A stretch of 64,000 bases of DNA from Mucilaginibacter gossypiicola (GCF_900110105.1 NZ_FOCL01000004.1:248001-312000); one strand, 5' to 3'. Shown: positions 46,458-55,494, counted from the first letter of the stretch. Made by a program: numbers and translations. Notes: a model not told the origin generated them from the sequence alone.

Positions 46458-46892
46458 TTAATGGGTAGGCACCGGATTGGTTGGTGTTGTTGGGCTCGAT
46501 GGATTAGGTGTAGGGCTTGGTGTTGGTGCCGGCGCGGGAATGTTTGGTGTATTTGGCTGCGGTACCGGGTTAGGGGTATTAGGTGTTGGCGAAGGGTTAG
46601 GGGTTGGAGTTGGTGTCGGGGCCGGTGTAGGCGTTGGCACCGGCATCGGTACTCGATTTGGTTCCGTTGGTGTCGGAGTAGGAGTAGGTGTTGGCGTAGG
46701 AGCAGGGGTAGGCGTCGGCGTTGGTACCGGTGTTTTTGGTTTCTTTTTATTTTTACCCGGTACGGTATCTGTTTGCATTGTATACTGTGATACAGTTGCG
46801 CCATTATTGTGAGGCTTGTGGTCGTTTGCTAAGGCAAATGAGCCGGCTAATGACAGGGCAATAGCTGCGGCTGCTAATCTTAAATTTTTCAT
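46458..46892 (-). CDS. Secreted Pro/Thr-rich low-complexity protein
   Basis: A 144-residue protein with a signal peptide (cleaved near ALAND), a short linker with a KKKPK basic patch, then about 90 residues built from PT/PTP repeats (TPVPTPTPTPAPTPTPT-like). It has no catalytic domain. The low complexity leaves all six frames open here, and the sense frame is supported by its signal peptide and strong initiation context. It is possibly a cell-wall or periplasmic spacer. The function is unknown. Confidence 0.7.
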   Translation of the reverse strand: MKNLRLAAAAIALSLAGSFALANDHKPHNNGATVSQYTMQTDTVPGKNKKKPKTPVPTPTPTPAPTPTPTPTPTPTEPNRVPMPVPTPTPAPTPTPTPNPSPTPNTPNPVPQPNTPNIPAPAPTPSPTPNPSSPTTPTNPVPTH

Positions 46893-47060
46893 ATTTTTCG
46901 TTTTATTTATGAAAAGTTAACTATTAATATAACTTTCATTTGTCGTAATAGTTTTAAAATTTATAAATCAGTGCTAACCGTAGTTGAAGCCAGGCGCATG
47001 AAAGAATGCTGTTCCCCGGTTTGTAAATAGGTAGTTTATTGCGGGTTTATATCGAGCCCT

Positions 47061-47068
47061 TATATTTG
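47061..47068 (+). promoter_or_regulatory. Promoter -7 box for the acetyltransferase gene
   Basis: TATATTTG matches TAnnTTTG exactly. A TTG (47039-47041) lies 19 bp upstream at the expected -33 position. Transcription would start just before the duplicated ATG region. Confidence 0.7.
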
Positions 47069-47076
47069 TGACTAAC

Positions 47077-47118
47077 ATCAACATACACCACCTATGAATC
47101 AACATACACCACCTATGA
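47077..47118 (+). repeat. Perfect 21-bp tandem duplication spanning the start codon
   Basis: Copies at 47077-47097 and 47098-47118 are identical. Each contains the ATG (47094 and 47115), so the gene has two in-frame start codons seven codons apart. Confidence 0.95.
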
Positions 47119-47666
47119 CCGAACTTGAAAAAATGATATCCGGCGAGCTATATAATGCCGGGGATGCCGAACTTGTTGCTGCCCGTTCAAAAGCCCGCCA
47201 GTTATTTACGCAATATAATGCCGCCGGCTATGATGATAAGGAAACCAAGACCGCACTGCTAAGGCAATTGTTAGGGGATTTTAAGGGCAATATAGATATT
47301 CAATCACCATTTTACTGTGATTATGGCTTTAATATAACAGCCGGCGATAATTTGTTTTTGAATTTTAACTGCATCATATTGGATTGTGCCCCTGTTACTT
47401 TTGGCGACAATGTGTTCCTGGCACCTAATGTGCAGCTTTATACAGCTTATCACCCGGTAATAGCTGCCGAGCGCATCAAAGGGCCTGAGTATGCAGCTCC
47501 TATCACAATCGGCAATAACGTATGGCTGGGCGGTGGTGCAATTGTATGCCCTGGGGTTACTATTGGCGATAACACTACTATAGGTGCGGGAAGTGTGGTA
47601 ACTAAAGATATTCCGGCCAATGTTGTAGCTGTAGGCAATCCATGCCGGGTGATCAAATCTCTTTGA
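47094..47666 (+). CDS. maa: Sugar O-acetyltransferase (maltose acetyltransferase-like)
   Basis: A 190-residue LbH trimeric acetyltransferase. It has an N-terminal Mac-type helical segment (MTELEKMISGELYNAGDAEL) and hexapeptide repeats (~65-185) with ITAGDNLFLNFNCIILD and the acetyl-CoA region NVWLGGGAIVCPGVTIG. It acetylates sugars such as maltose or glucose with acetyl-CoA. The start is ambiguous, at 47094 or 47115, because of a 21-bp tandem duplication. The second ATG gives the usual family N-terminus. The gene symbol is by family resemblance. Confidence 0.93.
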   Translation: MNQHTPPMTELEKMISGELYNAGDAELVAARSKARQLFTQYNAAGYDDKETKTALLRQLLGDFKGNIDIQSPFYCDYGFNITAGDNLFLNFNCIILDCAPVTFGDNVFLAPNVQLYTAYHPVIAAERIKGPEYAAPITIGNNVWLGGGAIVCPGVTIGDNTTIGAGSVVTKDIPANVVAVGNPCRVIKSL

Positions 47667-47677
47667 TCGGGCTAAGA

Positions 47678-48448
47678 TCAACCGAAAACAAAAGGTTGAT
47701 CCATTCCCTGGATCTGGACTTTGTATTGTGGGGGAAGAAGGGCATCCCTAAAAAATTTTGCTGGTCTGAGATTTTTTGTGACCTTATATATTTTTAATAC
47801 AGGCCAAAGCCAGGCGGTTTTGCCCAGCGGTAGTTGTTGGCTTACCTGCGTGGGGACGGTTAATAGTTGCGCTTGTTTCAGGATCTGGTAACGGGTAAAA
47901 CCAAGGTGCTTTTTGTACTGACGATATAAATCGGCAGTAAAGGCGCTGTTAATAAGGTTATGCTCAAGATGATCCTGTCGCATCTGCAGGTAGTGGTCAT
48001 AATTTATTGGCAGGCGTTTTAACTGCATTCGATCACCAACGTTATAAAACACATTAAATACCTCAGTTTTTTCAGCAATGCTGAGTGGTTTTTCCAATAA
48101 TTCATATGACCGGATAGACAGATCGATCAGAAGAAACAGTACATCACGATAAGCCCAGTCGGGTATTTGGGAACCGCGGGTTGTTTCAACGTTTTTGTGT
48201 ATGGCAGTTATCTTATCGATGGCCTTTAAGGCCGCTTCGCGCTCCGAAAAGAGGATCTGCCGGGAATAAGCTACGGTGCTAAACAATCGCGCTAAAGGAT
48301 CGGCCGGAAGTTTTCCCGTGAAATAGAGCCAGTCGACAGCCTTATTTAAAGCAAATTCAGCTGCTGCGCCTGCAAAAATGAACAGGATGGTATCTGCCTT
48401 GCCCCAAATCCTGCGCACTATCGAATGTTCATCTACAAAAAGTTCCAT
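47678..48448 (-). CDS. MpaB-family (DUF2236) oxygenase-like protein
   Basis: A 256-residue protein resembling the ER/MpaB/rubber-oxygenase catalytic domain. Conserved blocks are the N-terminal VRRIWGKADTILFIF, DPLARLFSTVAYSRQI followed by AIDKITAIHKNV, and the distal DWAYRDVLFLLIDLSIRSYE. Members include haem-containing latex-clearing proteins and mycophenolic-acid pathway oxygenases, and most bacterial copies are uncharacterised. It is shorter than latex-clearing proteins. It follows the DUF2809 gene by one nucleotide, so the two are cotranscribed. Confidence 0.75.
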   Translation of the reverse strand: MELFVDEHSIVRRIWGKADTILFIFAGAAAEFALNKAVDWLYFTGKLPADPLARLFSTVAYSRQILFSEREAALKAIDKITAIHKNVETTRGSQIPDWAYRDVLFLLIDLSIRSYELLEKPLSIAEKTEVFNVFYNVGDRMQLKRLPINYDHYLQMRQDHLEHNLINSAFTADLYRQYKKHLGFTRYQILKQAQLLTVPTQVSQQLPLGKTAWLWPVLKIYKVTKNLRPAKFFRDALLPPQYKVQIQGMDQPFVFG

Positions 48449-48449
48449 A

Positions 48450-48848
48450 CTATATAATGTTAGCTTTTGATAAGTTGTTTTTGGCCTTATTATAAAACAG
48501 TTCGGCGATTATTACTATAAATATGCCTGCGGTATAACAAAGCATATCTCCCCATGAAAATGATTGCCCAAGCAGTATAGCAGCCAGTTTTGAGTTTTGT
48601 AAACCAAGATGTTTAAGCAGGGTAAAGTGCTGGGATATTTCGACTATGTAAGAAAAGATCAGTGTACCGATGGCTGCCACAGGCCAGGGTATATCAATTA
48701 AGCATTTTACAAAGCAATAAATAAGGATAACCACTAAAAGATCACCGCCAAAAGGGCGAATGAGATCATCATGCATATACATGCCGATGAATACTTCAAT
48801 TATAAAAAGTAGTAAAGTTAATATGGCGTATGATTTATTTAATTTCAT
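48450..48848 (-). CDS. DUF2809 family small membrane protein
   Basis: A 132-residue integral membrane protein with four predicted helices, resembling DUF2809/VanZ-like proteins. The conserved-looking motif near the C-terminus is SWGDMLCYTAGI, and an acidic/HF segment SYIVEISQHF lies in the middle. The function is unknown. It is the first gene of a pair with the MpaB-like gene, with a 1-nt spacing. Confidence 0.78.
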   Translation of the reverse strand: MKLNKSYAILTLLLFIIEVFIGMYMHDDLIRPFGGDLLVVILIYCFVKCLIDIPWPVAAIGTLIFSYIVEISQHFTLLKHLGLQNSKLAAILLGQSFSWGDMLCYTAGIFIVIIAELFYNKAKNNLSKANII

Positions 48849-49021
48849 TTGGGATATGTAAAAGTACTTTGTATTTCAAAGTTAATAAATGTTTTTATGC
48901 CCGCAACAAATGAATGTAACTTTTTATCACCTGGGAAGAGGTAGCTTTTATTTGTGCTGCTAACTTTTGTGGACTTTTTAGGTTGTTTAAAACTTAATTG
49001 CTAATTTTTATAGTTTTTAAA

Positions 49022-49624
49022 ATGCAACAGCTATACTTGTATTTTAATTTAAGCAGGGATATGGTAAACGCAGTTTTTGAGTTTGAATTTAATAATCAGG
49101 TTATTGAGTTTGATATAAGCGATAAGGATTTGATGATAAACGCCACAGAGATGGGCAAAATATTCGGAAAAAATCCGGCCGAGTTTTTAAAGTTGAAGCA
49201 AACCAAAGATTTTATAGAAGAATTGAAAAATTTGCCCTTGCCTTTTAATGAAACGAATGAAGAGCGCAGTTATGCAGATAATCAGGCCGATCTGGAATCG
49301 ATGATATTTGTAAACAAGATAGACGGTTTGTGGATGTGCGAGATCCTGGCATTGAAATTTGCGGGCTGGCTAAACCCTAAATTTGAGGTTTGGGTTTACA
49401 GTACCATAAGGGAGTTTTTGCCCAATTTGCGTGATAATAATGAAGCCTATAAACAGATTGTGAAATTTGAAGATCAATTGGAAAAACTCGTAAAAAAATT
49501 ACAGGGTAATTCAGATTTTCAGTCGTATATGCTATTGCAGGAAAAATTGAAAAAGCTGCCTTACAGGATCAAAAGGAATAATCAGGCTACTTTAAGGCAG
49601 TACAGGCAATTAAAGGCCATTTAA
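49022..49624 (+). CDS. KilA-N domain-containing protein
   Basis: A protein of about 200 residues. The KilA-N domain (roughly residues 30-130) includes LMINATEMGKIFGKNPAEFL and an ILALKFAGWLNPKFEVWVY block. The C-terminal helical tail looks coiled-coil. KilA-N is common in phage and mobile DNA-binding proteins but also stands alone in Bacteroidota chromosomes. The start is uncertain: the open frame runs from 48998, and the ATGs at 49022 and 49061 are the credible choices, with purine-rich GCAGGGAT before the latter. No phage genes flank it. Confidence 0.82.
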   Translation: MQQLYLYFNLSRDMVNAVFEFEFNNQVIEFDISDKDLMINATEMGKIFGKNPAEFLKLKQTKDFIEELKNLPLPFNETNEERSYADNQADLESMIFVNKIDGLWMCEILALKFAGWLNPKFEVWVYSTIREFLPNLRDNNEAYKQIVKFEDQLEKLVKKLQGNSDFQSYMLLQEKLKKLPYRIKRNNQATLRQYRQLKAI

Positions 49625-49867
49625 CTATCATCGTTTTGCGGGGAAGGCCCCATGCTTTCTCCGCTATACTTTTTACTTTTCTTCTTCCTACAATCTTCTT
49701 AACTCCAGTTTGCTAACCTAATGTCATTAAATCGTTGTTGATTTAGTATTAAATAATTGTTATCCTATTTTTTTTACTTTCGCTTTTTATTAGCTCCCCG
49801 GGGTAAATTAGGTTTGATCAATTCCTGCCGGTCAAGCCTTTTGGGAAACTAAAGCAACGTGTTTTTC

Positions 49868-51802
49868 ATGGAAAGTAAATTGAGGTTGGCCGAATATAAA
49901 GTACTTTTATACAGGCTTTTTTTGGGGTATTTGTTCTATTTTATTGCAAGGGTTTTGTTCTTCGCGTTCAACACGCACCTGTTTGCGGTTGATAGCGTTT
50001 GGGCTTTGCTTAAGCTTTGTTATTATGGTATGGCTTTTGACACCACGGCTTTACTGTATATCAACAGCTTGTTTATCCTGCTCAGCGTTTTGCCCTTAAC
50101 TGTGAATACGCGGCCGGCGTTTCAAAAAGGTATGGCTATCCTGTACTTTGTTACCAACTTACTTGCTTACGCTACCAACTTTGTTGATATCATTTATTAT
50201 CGCTTTAGCCAGGTACGCTCAACCAAGGCAACGCTTGATGTGTTGGCCGATGAAAATAACAAGAAACTGTTGTTTACCCATTTTTCTGAGGCTTACTGGT
50301 ATGTGATCATCATATTTATACTGTGCGCAGTCTGCTGGATCTGGCTGTATAAACGCGTAAAGCTAAAACCGGCTATTGTAACAGATAAGAAAGTGTATTT
50401 TCTGTCGTCGATAGTATCTTTCCTGCTGATCCTTACACTGGTTATCGGAGGCATCCGGGGCGATTTTGCGCATAGTACGCGGCCCATCAATATGGTTGAT
50501 GCCTACAAGCACATCACTGTACCTAACCAGGGCGATATTGTGCTGAATACCCCTTTCGCTGTTTTCCGGACGCTGGGAACCAATAATTACAAGCTTCAGC
50601 ATTGGGTGGACGAGGCTTACATCAACACCAATATAAAACCTATAAAACAATATAGCACCAAACCGGTTGCTAAGCCCAATGTGGTGATCATTATACTGGA
50701 AAGTATGGCCCGCGAGTATTGGGGTAGCATGAACCGCGATGTTAATATACCGGGCTTTAAATCATATACCCCTTTTTTAGATTCGTTATCTAACAGCAGC
50801 CTTATATTTACCAACGCTTATGCAACCGGCCGGCAATCTATTCATGCTGTATCGTCGGTAATAGCGGGGATCCCGTCGTTTCAAAATGCTTTTACCTCAT
50901 CACCGTATGCCAAGCAAAAGATCCAGTCGGTAGTGTCGGTTTGTGATAGTATGGGGTATCAAACCTCATTCTTTCATGGGGCAGCCAACGGATCGATGGG
51001 CTTTCAGGGCTTTGGCAGTATTTTAGGTTATCAGCATTATTATGGCCGTACCGAATATAACGATGATAAAGATTTTGACGGGATCTGGGGGATTTGGGAC
51101 GAACATTTTTTCCCGTTCATGGCACGCGCGCTGACAGATCAAAAGCAGCCTTTTATGGCTACGCTGTTCACACTGTCATCGCATGATCCGTATCAACTGC
51201 CCGAAAAATATAAAGCGAGGTTTAAAGGCGGTCCGCTGGCTATTGATAAATGCGTTCAGTATACTGATAACTCTTTAAGGATCTTTTTCAATTACGCTAA
51301 AACGCAGCCATGGTTTAGTAATACCATTTTTGTGATCACTGCCGATCATACCAGTCAGACTTATTATCCTGAATATAGTAAACAGGTTAACCGCTTTGCG
51401 GTGCCTATCCTGTTTTACAGTGCCAACAGCGCATATAATTTGAAAGGCGTACGTACCGATCTGGCGTCGCAAATGGATATTTACCCAACGGTGGTGGATT
51501 TGATTGGTTATAACAAACCCTTTAGGTCATGGGGCAGAAGTTTGGTGAGTAACCAACCCGATGAGCAGCCCAAAGTGATCAATTCAACAGGAAATATCTA
51601 TCAGTTTATGCAGGGTAATTACACCTACCTGTTTGATGGTAAAAACTTCACCGGCATTTTCGCAGTGGCTGATAAAGGCCTGGAGAAAAACCTGATGACT
51701 GCACAGCCAAACGCCGAAATGCAAAAAGGCATGCAGGATTGTAAGGCACTGATACAGGATTATACGGATAGGATTGTGAACGGGAAGCTTGTGGCGAAGT
51801 AG
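49868..51802 (+). CDS. LTA synthase-like sulfatase family membrane protein
   Basis: A protein of about 644 residues with five N-terminal transmembrane helices and a large alkaline-phosphatase-fold sulfatase domain outside the membrane. Domain features are KPNVVIIILESMAREYWGS (metal-binding Glu), the threonine region FTNAYATGRQS and the late ITADHTSQ histidine motif. The family transfers phosphoglycerol or phosphoethanolamine to envelope glycans. A GTG three codons upstream exists, but ATG 49868 is preferred. The substrate is unknown, since most Bacteroidota lack teichoic acids. Confidence 0.9.
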   Translation: MESKLRLAEYKVLLYRLFLGYLFYFIARVLFFAFNTHLFAVDSVWALLKLCYYGMAFDTTALLYINSLFILLSVLPLTVNTRPAFQKGMAILYFVTNLLAYATNFVDIIYYRFSQVRSTKATLDVLADENNKKLLFTHFSEAYWYVIIIFILCAVCWIWLYKRVKLKPAIVTDKKVYFLSSIVSFLLILTLVIGGIRGDFAHSTRPINMVDAYKHITVPNQGDIVLNTPFAVFRTLGTNNYKLQHWVDEAYINTNIKPIKQYSTKPVAKPNVVIIILESMAREYWGSMNRDVNIPGFKSYTPFLDSLSNSSLIFTNAYATGRQSIHAVSSVIAGIPSFQNAFTSSPYAKQKIQSVVSVCDSMGYQTSFFHGAANGSMGFQGFGSILGYQHYYGRTEYNDDKDFDGIWGIWDEHFFPFMARALTDQKQPFMATLFTLSSHDPYQLPEKYKARFKGGPLAIDKCVQYTDNSLRIFFNYAKTQPWFSNTIFVITADHTSQTYYPEYSKQVNRFAVPILFYSANSAYNLKGVRTDLASQMDIYPTVVDLIGYNKPFRSWGRSLVSNQPDEQPKVINSTGNIYQFMQGNYTYLFDGKNFTGIFAVADKGLEKNLMTAQPNAEMQKGMQDCKALIQDYTDRIVNGKLVAK

Positions 51803-51931
51803 GGATTCGATAGAAACGGATACGACTAATCTGTGCGGCAGGCGCACTTATTTGCTACATAATCCACACCATCCCAACTTTTCAACAATGCCCTAAAACA
51901 CCTGTTAATGCATTAACTTTACCCGATTAAC

Positions 51932-51949
51932 AGAAGGAGTAACCGCTTG
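51932..51949 (+). promoter_or_regulatory. Strong Shine-Dalgarno site selecting a TTG start for mutS
   Basis: AGAAGGAGT (51932-51940) lies 6 nt before TTG (51947). Such a strong site is uncommon in this window and decides the start over the ATG at 51980. Confidence 0.75.
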
Positions 51950-54556
51950 GCTAAAGATACTACCAAAGAAACCCCCTTAATGCAGCAATATAATGCTATC
52001 AAAGTAAAGTACCCCGGTGCTTTGCTGCTGTTTAGGGTGGGCGATTTTTATGAAACATTTGGCGAAGACGCCGTTAAGGCTGCCGGTATTTTAGGCATCG
52101 TACTAACCCGCAGGGCAAACGGCGCCGCTACACATATTGAGCTTGCCGGTTTTCCGCACCATTCGCTGGATACTTACCTGCCTAAGCTGGTTCGTGCCGG
52201 GCAGCGTGTGGCTATCTGCGATCAGCTGGAAGATCCTAAAACTACCAAAACCATTGTTAAGCGCGGAGTAACCGAACTGGTTACCCCCGGTGTGGCTACC
52301 AATGATAATATCCTGAATCAAAAAAGCAACAACTATCTTGCTTCGCTGCATTTTGAAAAAAACAGCATTGGTATTGCGCTTATTGATATCTCGACCGGCG
52401 AGTTCATGACCGCCCAGGGTAACAGCGATTATATTGATAAGCTGCTGCAAAGTTTTTCGCCCAGTGAAGTGATCTATCCTAAGAGCCGCACGCGCGATTT
52501 TAAGGATACCTATGGCGACCGCTTTTACACCTATGCCCTTGACGAATGGCCCTACAGCGGCGATTATGCTAATGAAACATTGCTTAAGCATTTCGGTGTA
52601 AAATCGCTCAAAGGTTTTGGTATAGATAAACTGAATTTAGGCATCATTGCTGCCGGTGTAGCCATTCATTATTTGAATGAAACGGAACACCGCAACCTGG
52701 GCCATATTTCGGCCATCAGCAGGATAGAGGAAGACAGGTATTTATGGCTCGACAGGTTCAGTATCCGCAACCTGGAGCTTGTAGGTTCGGCCAACGAAAA
52801 TGCCATGACACTGGTTGATGTGCTTGACCATACCTGCTCGCCTATGGGGGCACGATTACTGCGCCGCTGGATTGTAATGCCGCTTAAGCAGATCAAGGCC
52901 ATTAATGACCGTTTAGGTGTAGTTGAATACCTGATAGGCAATGAAGAATTGCGTGAAGAACTGCTGCAATACCTGCGCCAGATAGGTGACCTGGAAAGGT
53001 TGATCTCCAAAATTGGCTTGCAAAAAGCTAACCCACGCGAGGTTTGCCAGCTGAAAAAGGCATTAACCGCTATAGCCCAGATCAAGCGGATTGCTGAATC
53101 ATCGGAAAGCGCTCCCCTGCGTGCCATTGGCGAGCAACTAAATCCCTGCGCACTTATTTGCGAAAAGATAGAACGTGAATTGAACCCCGAGCCTCCGGTA
53201 ATGCTGGTGAAAGGCTCGGTAATGAATGAGGGAATTAATGATGAGCTTGATCGCTTGCGTAAGATCGCTTTCGGCGGTAAAGGATACCTGTTGGAAATTC
53301 AAAAGCGCGAAGCTGAATTAACGGGGATCCCATCGCTTAAAGTATCCTTCAATAATGTGTTTGGCTACTACCTGGAGGTTACCCATGCCCACAGGGATAA
53401 AGTACCAACCGAGTGGATCCGCAAGCAAACACTGGTAAATGCCGAGCGTTATATTACCCCCGAGCTTAAGGAGTACGAGGAGCAGATTTTAGGTGCCGAA
53501 GAAAAGATCCTGGCGCTTGAAACACAATTATATAATGACCTGCTGTACTCGCTGGCCGAGTATATCAAACCTATTCAGCTTAACGCCCAGCTTATAGCGC
53601 GTTTGGATGTGCTGCTTAACTTTGCTACCATCTCCATTAAAAACTACTATGTAAAGCCTGAGATAAACGAAAGCAGGGTACTTGATATAAAAGGCGGCCG
53701 ACACCCGGTTATTGAGAAAAATTTGCCGATAGGTGAGGAGTATATCACCAACAGTGTGTTTCTTGATTCGGAAACCCAGCAGATCATCATCATTACCGGT
53801 CCCAACATGGCAGGTAAATCGGCTTTGTTAAGGCAAACCGGCTTGATAGTGCTGATGGCTCAGATGGGTTGCTTTGTACCGGCTAAGGCAGCTACTATAG
53901 GCCTGGTTGATAAGATCTTTACCAGGGTAGGAGCTTCGGATAACCTTTCGTCCGGCGAATCGACGTTCATGGTTGAGATGAACGAAACGGCCAGTATCCT
54001 CAATAACCTCAGCGACAGGAGCCTGATCCTGCTGGATGAGATCGGTAGAGGTACATCAACTTACGATGGTATTTCCATAGCCTGGTCAATTGCTGAGTAC
54101 CTGCATAACCACCCAACTGCAAGGGCTAAAACGCTGTTTGCAACGCATTATCATGAGCTTAACGAGCTTAGTAATTCATTTAACCGCGTTAAAAACTTTA
54201 ATGTATCGGTTAAGGAAGTAGGGCAGCAGATCATCTTTTTACGTAAGCTGGTACCGGGCGGCAGCGAGCACAGCTTTGGGATCCACGTGGCTAAACTGGC
54301 GGGCATGCCCTCAAAAGTGCTTACCCGTGCAAACGAGATCTTGAAGAAACTGGAAAACGAACGTACCGGCGGCGAACATATCAAAGAAAGTATCCGCAAA
54401 GTGCAGAAGCAAGCTGTACAAATGCAGATGTTTTCGATAGATGACCCGGTATTAGTGAAAATCCGCGATACGCTGAATAACCTTGATGTAAATACACTAA
54501 CTCCGGTTGAGGCACTCATGAAACTGGATGAAATTCAAAGGGTGGTGAAGAGTTGA
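51947..54556 (+). CDS. mutS: DNA mismatch repair protein MutS
   Basis: An 869-residue mismatch sensor. The mismatch-binding FYE is in LLLFRVGDFYETFGEDA near residue 30. The clamp and lever domains are normal. The ATPase has Walker A GPNMAGKS (618-625), the TFMVEMNE segment and Walker B LILLDEIGRGTST. The N-terminus begins at TTG (51947), supported by the Shine-Dalgarno site and by the conserved KETPLMQQY sequence that follows. Length and motifs are those of a functional MutS1. Confidence 0.97.
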   Translation: MAKDTTKETPLMQQYNAIKVKYPGALLLFRVGDFYETFGEDAVKAAGILGIVLTRRANGAATHIELAGFPHHSLDTYLPKLVRAGQRVAICDQLEDPKTTKTIVKRGVTELVTPGVATNDNILNQKSNNYLASLHFEKNSIGIALIDISTGEFMTAQGNSDYIDKLLQSFSPSEVIYPKSRTRDFKDTYGDRFYTYALDEWPYSGDYANETLLKHFGVKSLKGFGIDKLNLGIIAAGVAIHYLNETEHRNLGHISAISRIEEDRYLWLDRFSIRNLELVGSANENAMTLVDVLDHTCSPMGARLLRRWIVMPLKQIKAINDRLGVVEYLIGNEELREELLQYLRQIGDLERLISKIGLQKANPREVCQLKKALTAIAQIKRIAESSESAPLRAIGEQLNPCALICEKIERELNPEPPVMLVKGSVMNEGINDELDRLRKIAFGGKGYLLEIQKREAELTGIPSLKVSFNNVFGYYLEVTHAHRDKVPTEWIRKQTLVNAERYITPELKEYEEQILGAEEKILALETQLYNDLLYSLAEYIKPIQLNAQLIARLDVLLNFATISIKNYYVKPEINESRVLDIKGGRHPVIEKNLPIGEEYITNSVFLDSETQQIIIITGPNMAGKSALLRQTGLIVLMAQMGCFVPAKAATIGLVDKIFTRVGASDNLSSGESTFMVEMNETASILNNLSDRSLILLDEIGRGTSTYDGISIAWSIAEYLHNHPTARAKTLFATHYHELNELSNSFNRVKNFNVSVKEVGQQIIFLRKLVPGGSEHSFGIHVAKLAGMPSKVLTRANEILKKLENERTGGEHIKESIRKVQKQAVQMQMFSIDDPVLVKIRDTLNNLDVNTLTPVEALMKLDEIQRVVKS

Positions 54557-54562
54557 TTTTTT

Positions 54563-54741
54563 GGATGTGCAGATTTCAGATGTGCAAATGTGCAGATTGT
54601 TCAATAGAAAGCGTCATTGCGAGGAACGAAGCAATCCCCAATTGGCAGAGCCGCTCTGCATAGTTCGCGGTTGTTTCGTTCCTTGCAATCGACGTGATGA
54701 AGATACATCTGCTCATCTGAAATCTGCACACCTGCACATCC
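54563..54741. repeat. Large imperfect palindrome with a nested repeat element
   Basis: The outer arms are GGATGTGCAGATTTCAGATG (from 54563) and, at the right end, CATCTGAAATCTGCACACC, ending at 54741. Between them sits the CGTCATTGCGAGG-type element (54612-54694). It looks like one palindromic element inserted into another, right after mutS. Confidence 0.6.
54612..54694 (-). repeat. Second copy of the CGTCATTGCGAGG palindromic repeat, inverted
   Basis: The outer arm CGTCATTGCGAGGAACGAAG matches the 6775 element except at one base. The right arm has several mismatches. The core reads CGAACTATGCAGAGCGGCTC on the minus strand, matching the intact element's core, so the copies share one origin and orientation can be assigned. 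Confidence 0.75.
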
Positions 54742-54807
54742 ACTCCCATGTTAATATGTTAAAAACATCCGCATCCTCTCAATAAACATTAAAGCTAATT
54801 TTACTTT

Positions 54808-55374
54808 ATGAGCATATACCTGCGTCGTAGTTTTTATTTGTTTATACTTTTCCTTTCCCCATTTATATTAAGTTCATGTCACTCGCGTAAGGCCGCTATG
54901 CGCGGCCAGCCGGGTGAGGTGGTTAATCCATCGCCTGATATCGCTTCAAAATACTCCGAAATTATGGGGGTTGATAGGGGAGATATTCAAAACGGGCGCC
55001 TTTATGCTTTTATTGACCAATGGATGGGCACGCCCTACAAATTTGGCGGACTTGATAAAGACGGCGTTGACTGTTCAGGTCTTACCTTTTTATTGGAGCA
55101 ACAGGTTTACGGCATCACCATTCCGCGCATGACCAGCAAACAAATCACTGTTATTAAACGCAAATATGAGGACGAGCTCAAAGAAGGCGACCTGGTGTTT
55201 TTCGATTTCGACGGAAAGCAGTTTAGCCATGTTGGTGTTTATTTACAGAATGGCTATGTTGTACATGCCAGCTCGCGCCGCGGGGTTATCATCGTTAAAC
55301 TGCGCGATCCATCTTTATACAAATACTTCTCAAGGGCCGGTTCTATTGAAAACGTACCTACAAGCATGAATTAA
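54808..55374 (+). CDS. NlpC/P60 (C40) family cell-wall peptidase lipoprotein
   Basis: A 188-residue lipoprotein (lipobox SSC at ~24) with a C40 papain-like domain. The catalytic Cys89 is in DGVDCSGLTF, His is in FSHVGVY, and the third polar residue is in YVVHASS. It cleaves peptidoglycan stem peptides in the periplasm. The length is that of a minimal Spr/NlpC-type hydrolase. It is followed by a long hairpin and a 42-residue membrane-protein gene. Confidence 0.93.
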   Translation: MSIYLRRSFYLFILFLSPFILSSCHSRKAAMRGQPGEVVNPSPDIASKYSEIMGVDRGDIQNGRLYAFIDQWMGTPYKFGGLDKDGVDCSGLTFLLEQQVYGITIPRMTSKQITVIKRKYEDELKEGDLVFFDFDGKQFSHVGVYLQNGYVVHASSRRGVIIVKLRDPSLYKYFSRAGSIENVPTSMN

Positions 55375-55396
55375 ACAACACGGATTTTAGAAGGAT

Positions 55397-55449
55397 TTTT
55401 GCGAATTACACGAATATCCGGTTAAATCGTATTCGTGTAATTCGTAAAA
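55397..55449 (+). terminator. Hairpin after the NlpC/P60 gene
   Basis: A 15-bp perfect stem (CGAATTACACGAATA and its complement), extended by a G-T pair and four A-T pairs, with a 13-nt loop. The ATTCGTGTAATTCG word is typical of dispersed intergenic repeats, so it may be both repeat and terminator. Confidence 0.6.
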
Positions 55450-55479
55450 ATTAGAGCTGGTTTGTGCCGTAATTTTCAA

Positions 55480-55487
55480 TAATTTTG
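55480..55487 (+). promoter_or_regulatory. Promoter -7 box for the 42-residue protein gene
   Basis: TAATTTTG matches TAnnTTTG exactly and sits 7 bp before the ATG. A TTTG at 55461-55464 is a possible but close (15 bp) -33 element. The transcript would be nearly leaderless. Confidence 0.6.
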
Positions 55488-55494
55488 CACCATC

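Noticed and set aside
46385..46812. Open frames on both strands across the Pro/Thr repeat gene
   Set aside because: Low-complexity GC-biased repeats keep several frames open. Only the frame with a signal peptide is credible.
49022..49624. KilA-N gene as a sign of a prophage or defence island
   Set aside because: No phage structural, integrase or defence genes are adjacent. A lone KilA-N gene is not enough.
54561..54785. 74-codon open frame after mutS
   Set aside because: It spans the nested palindromic repeats. The translation is repeat-derived (Cys/His/Arg-rich) and not a plausible protein.
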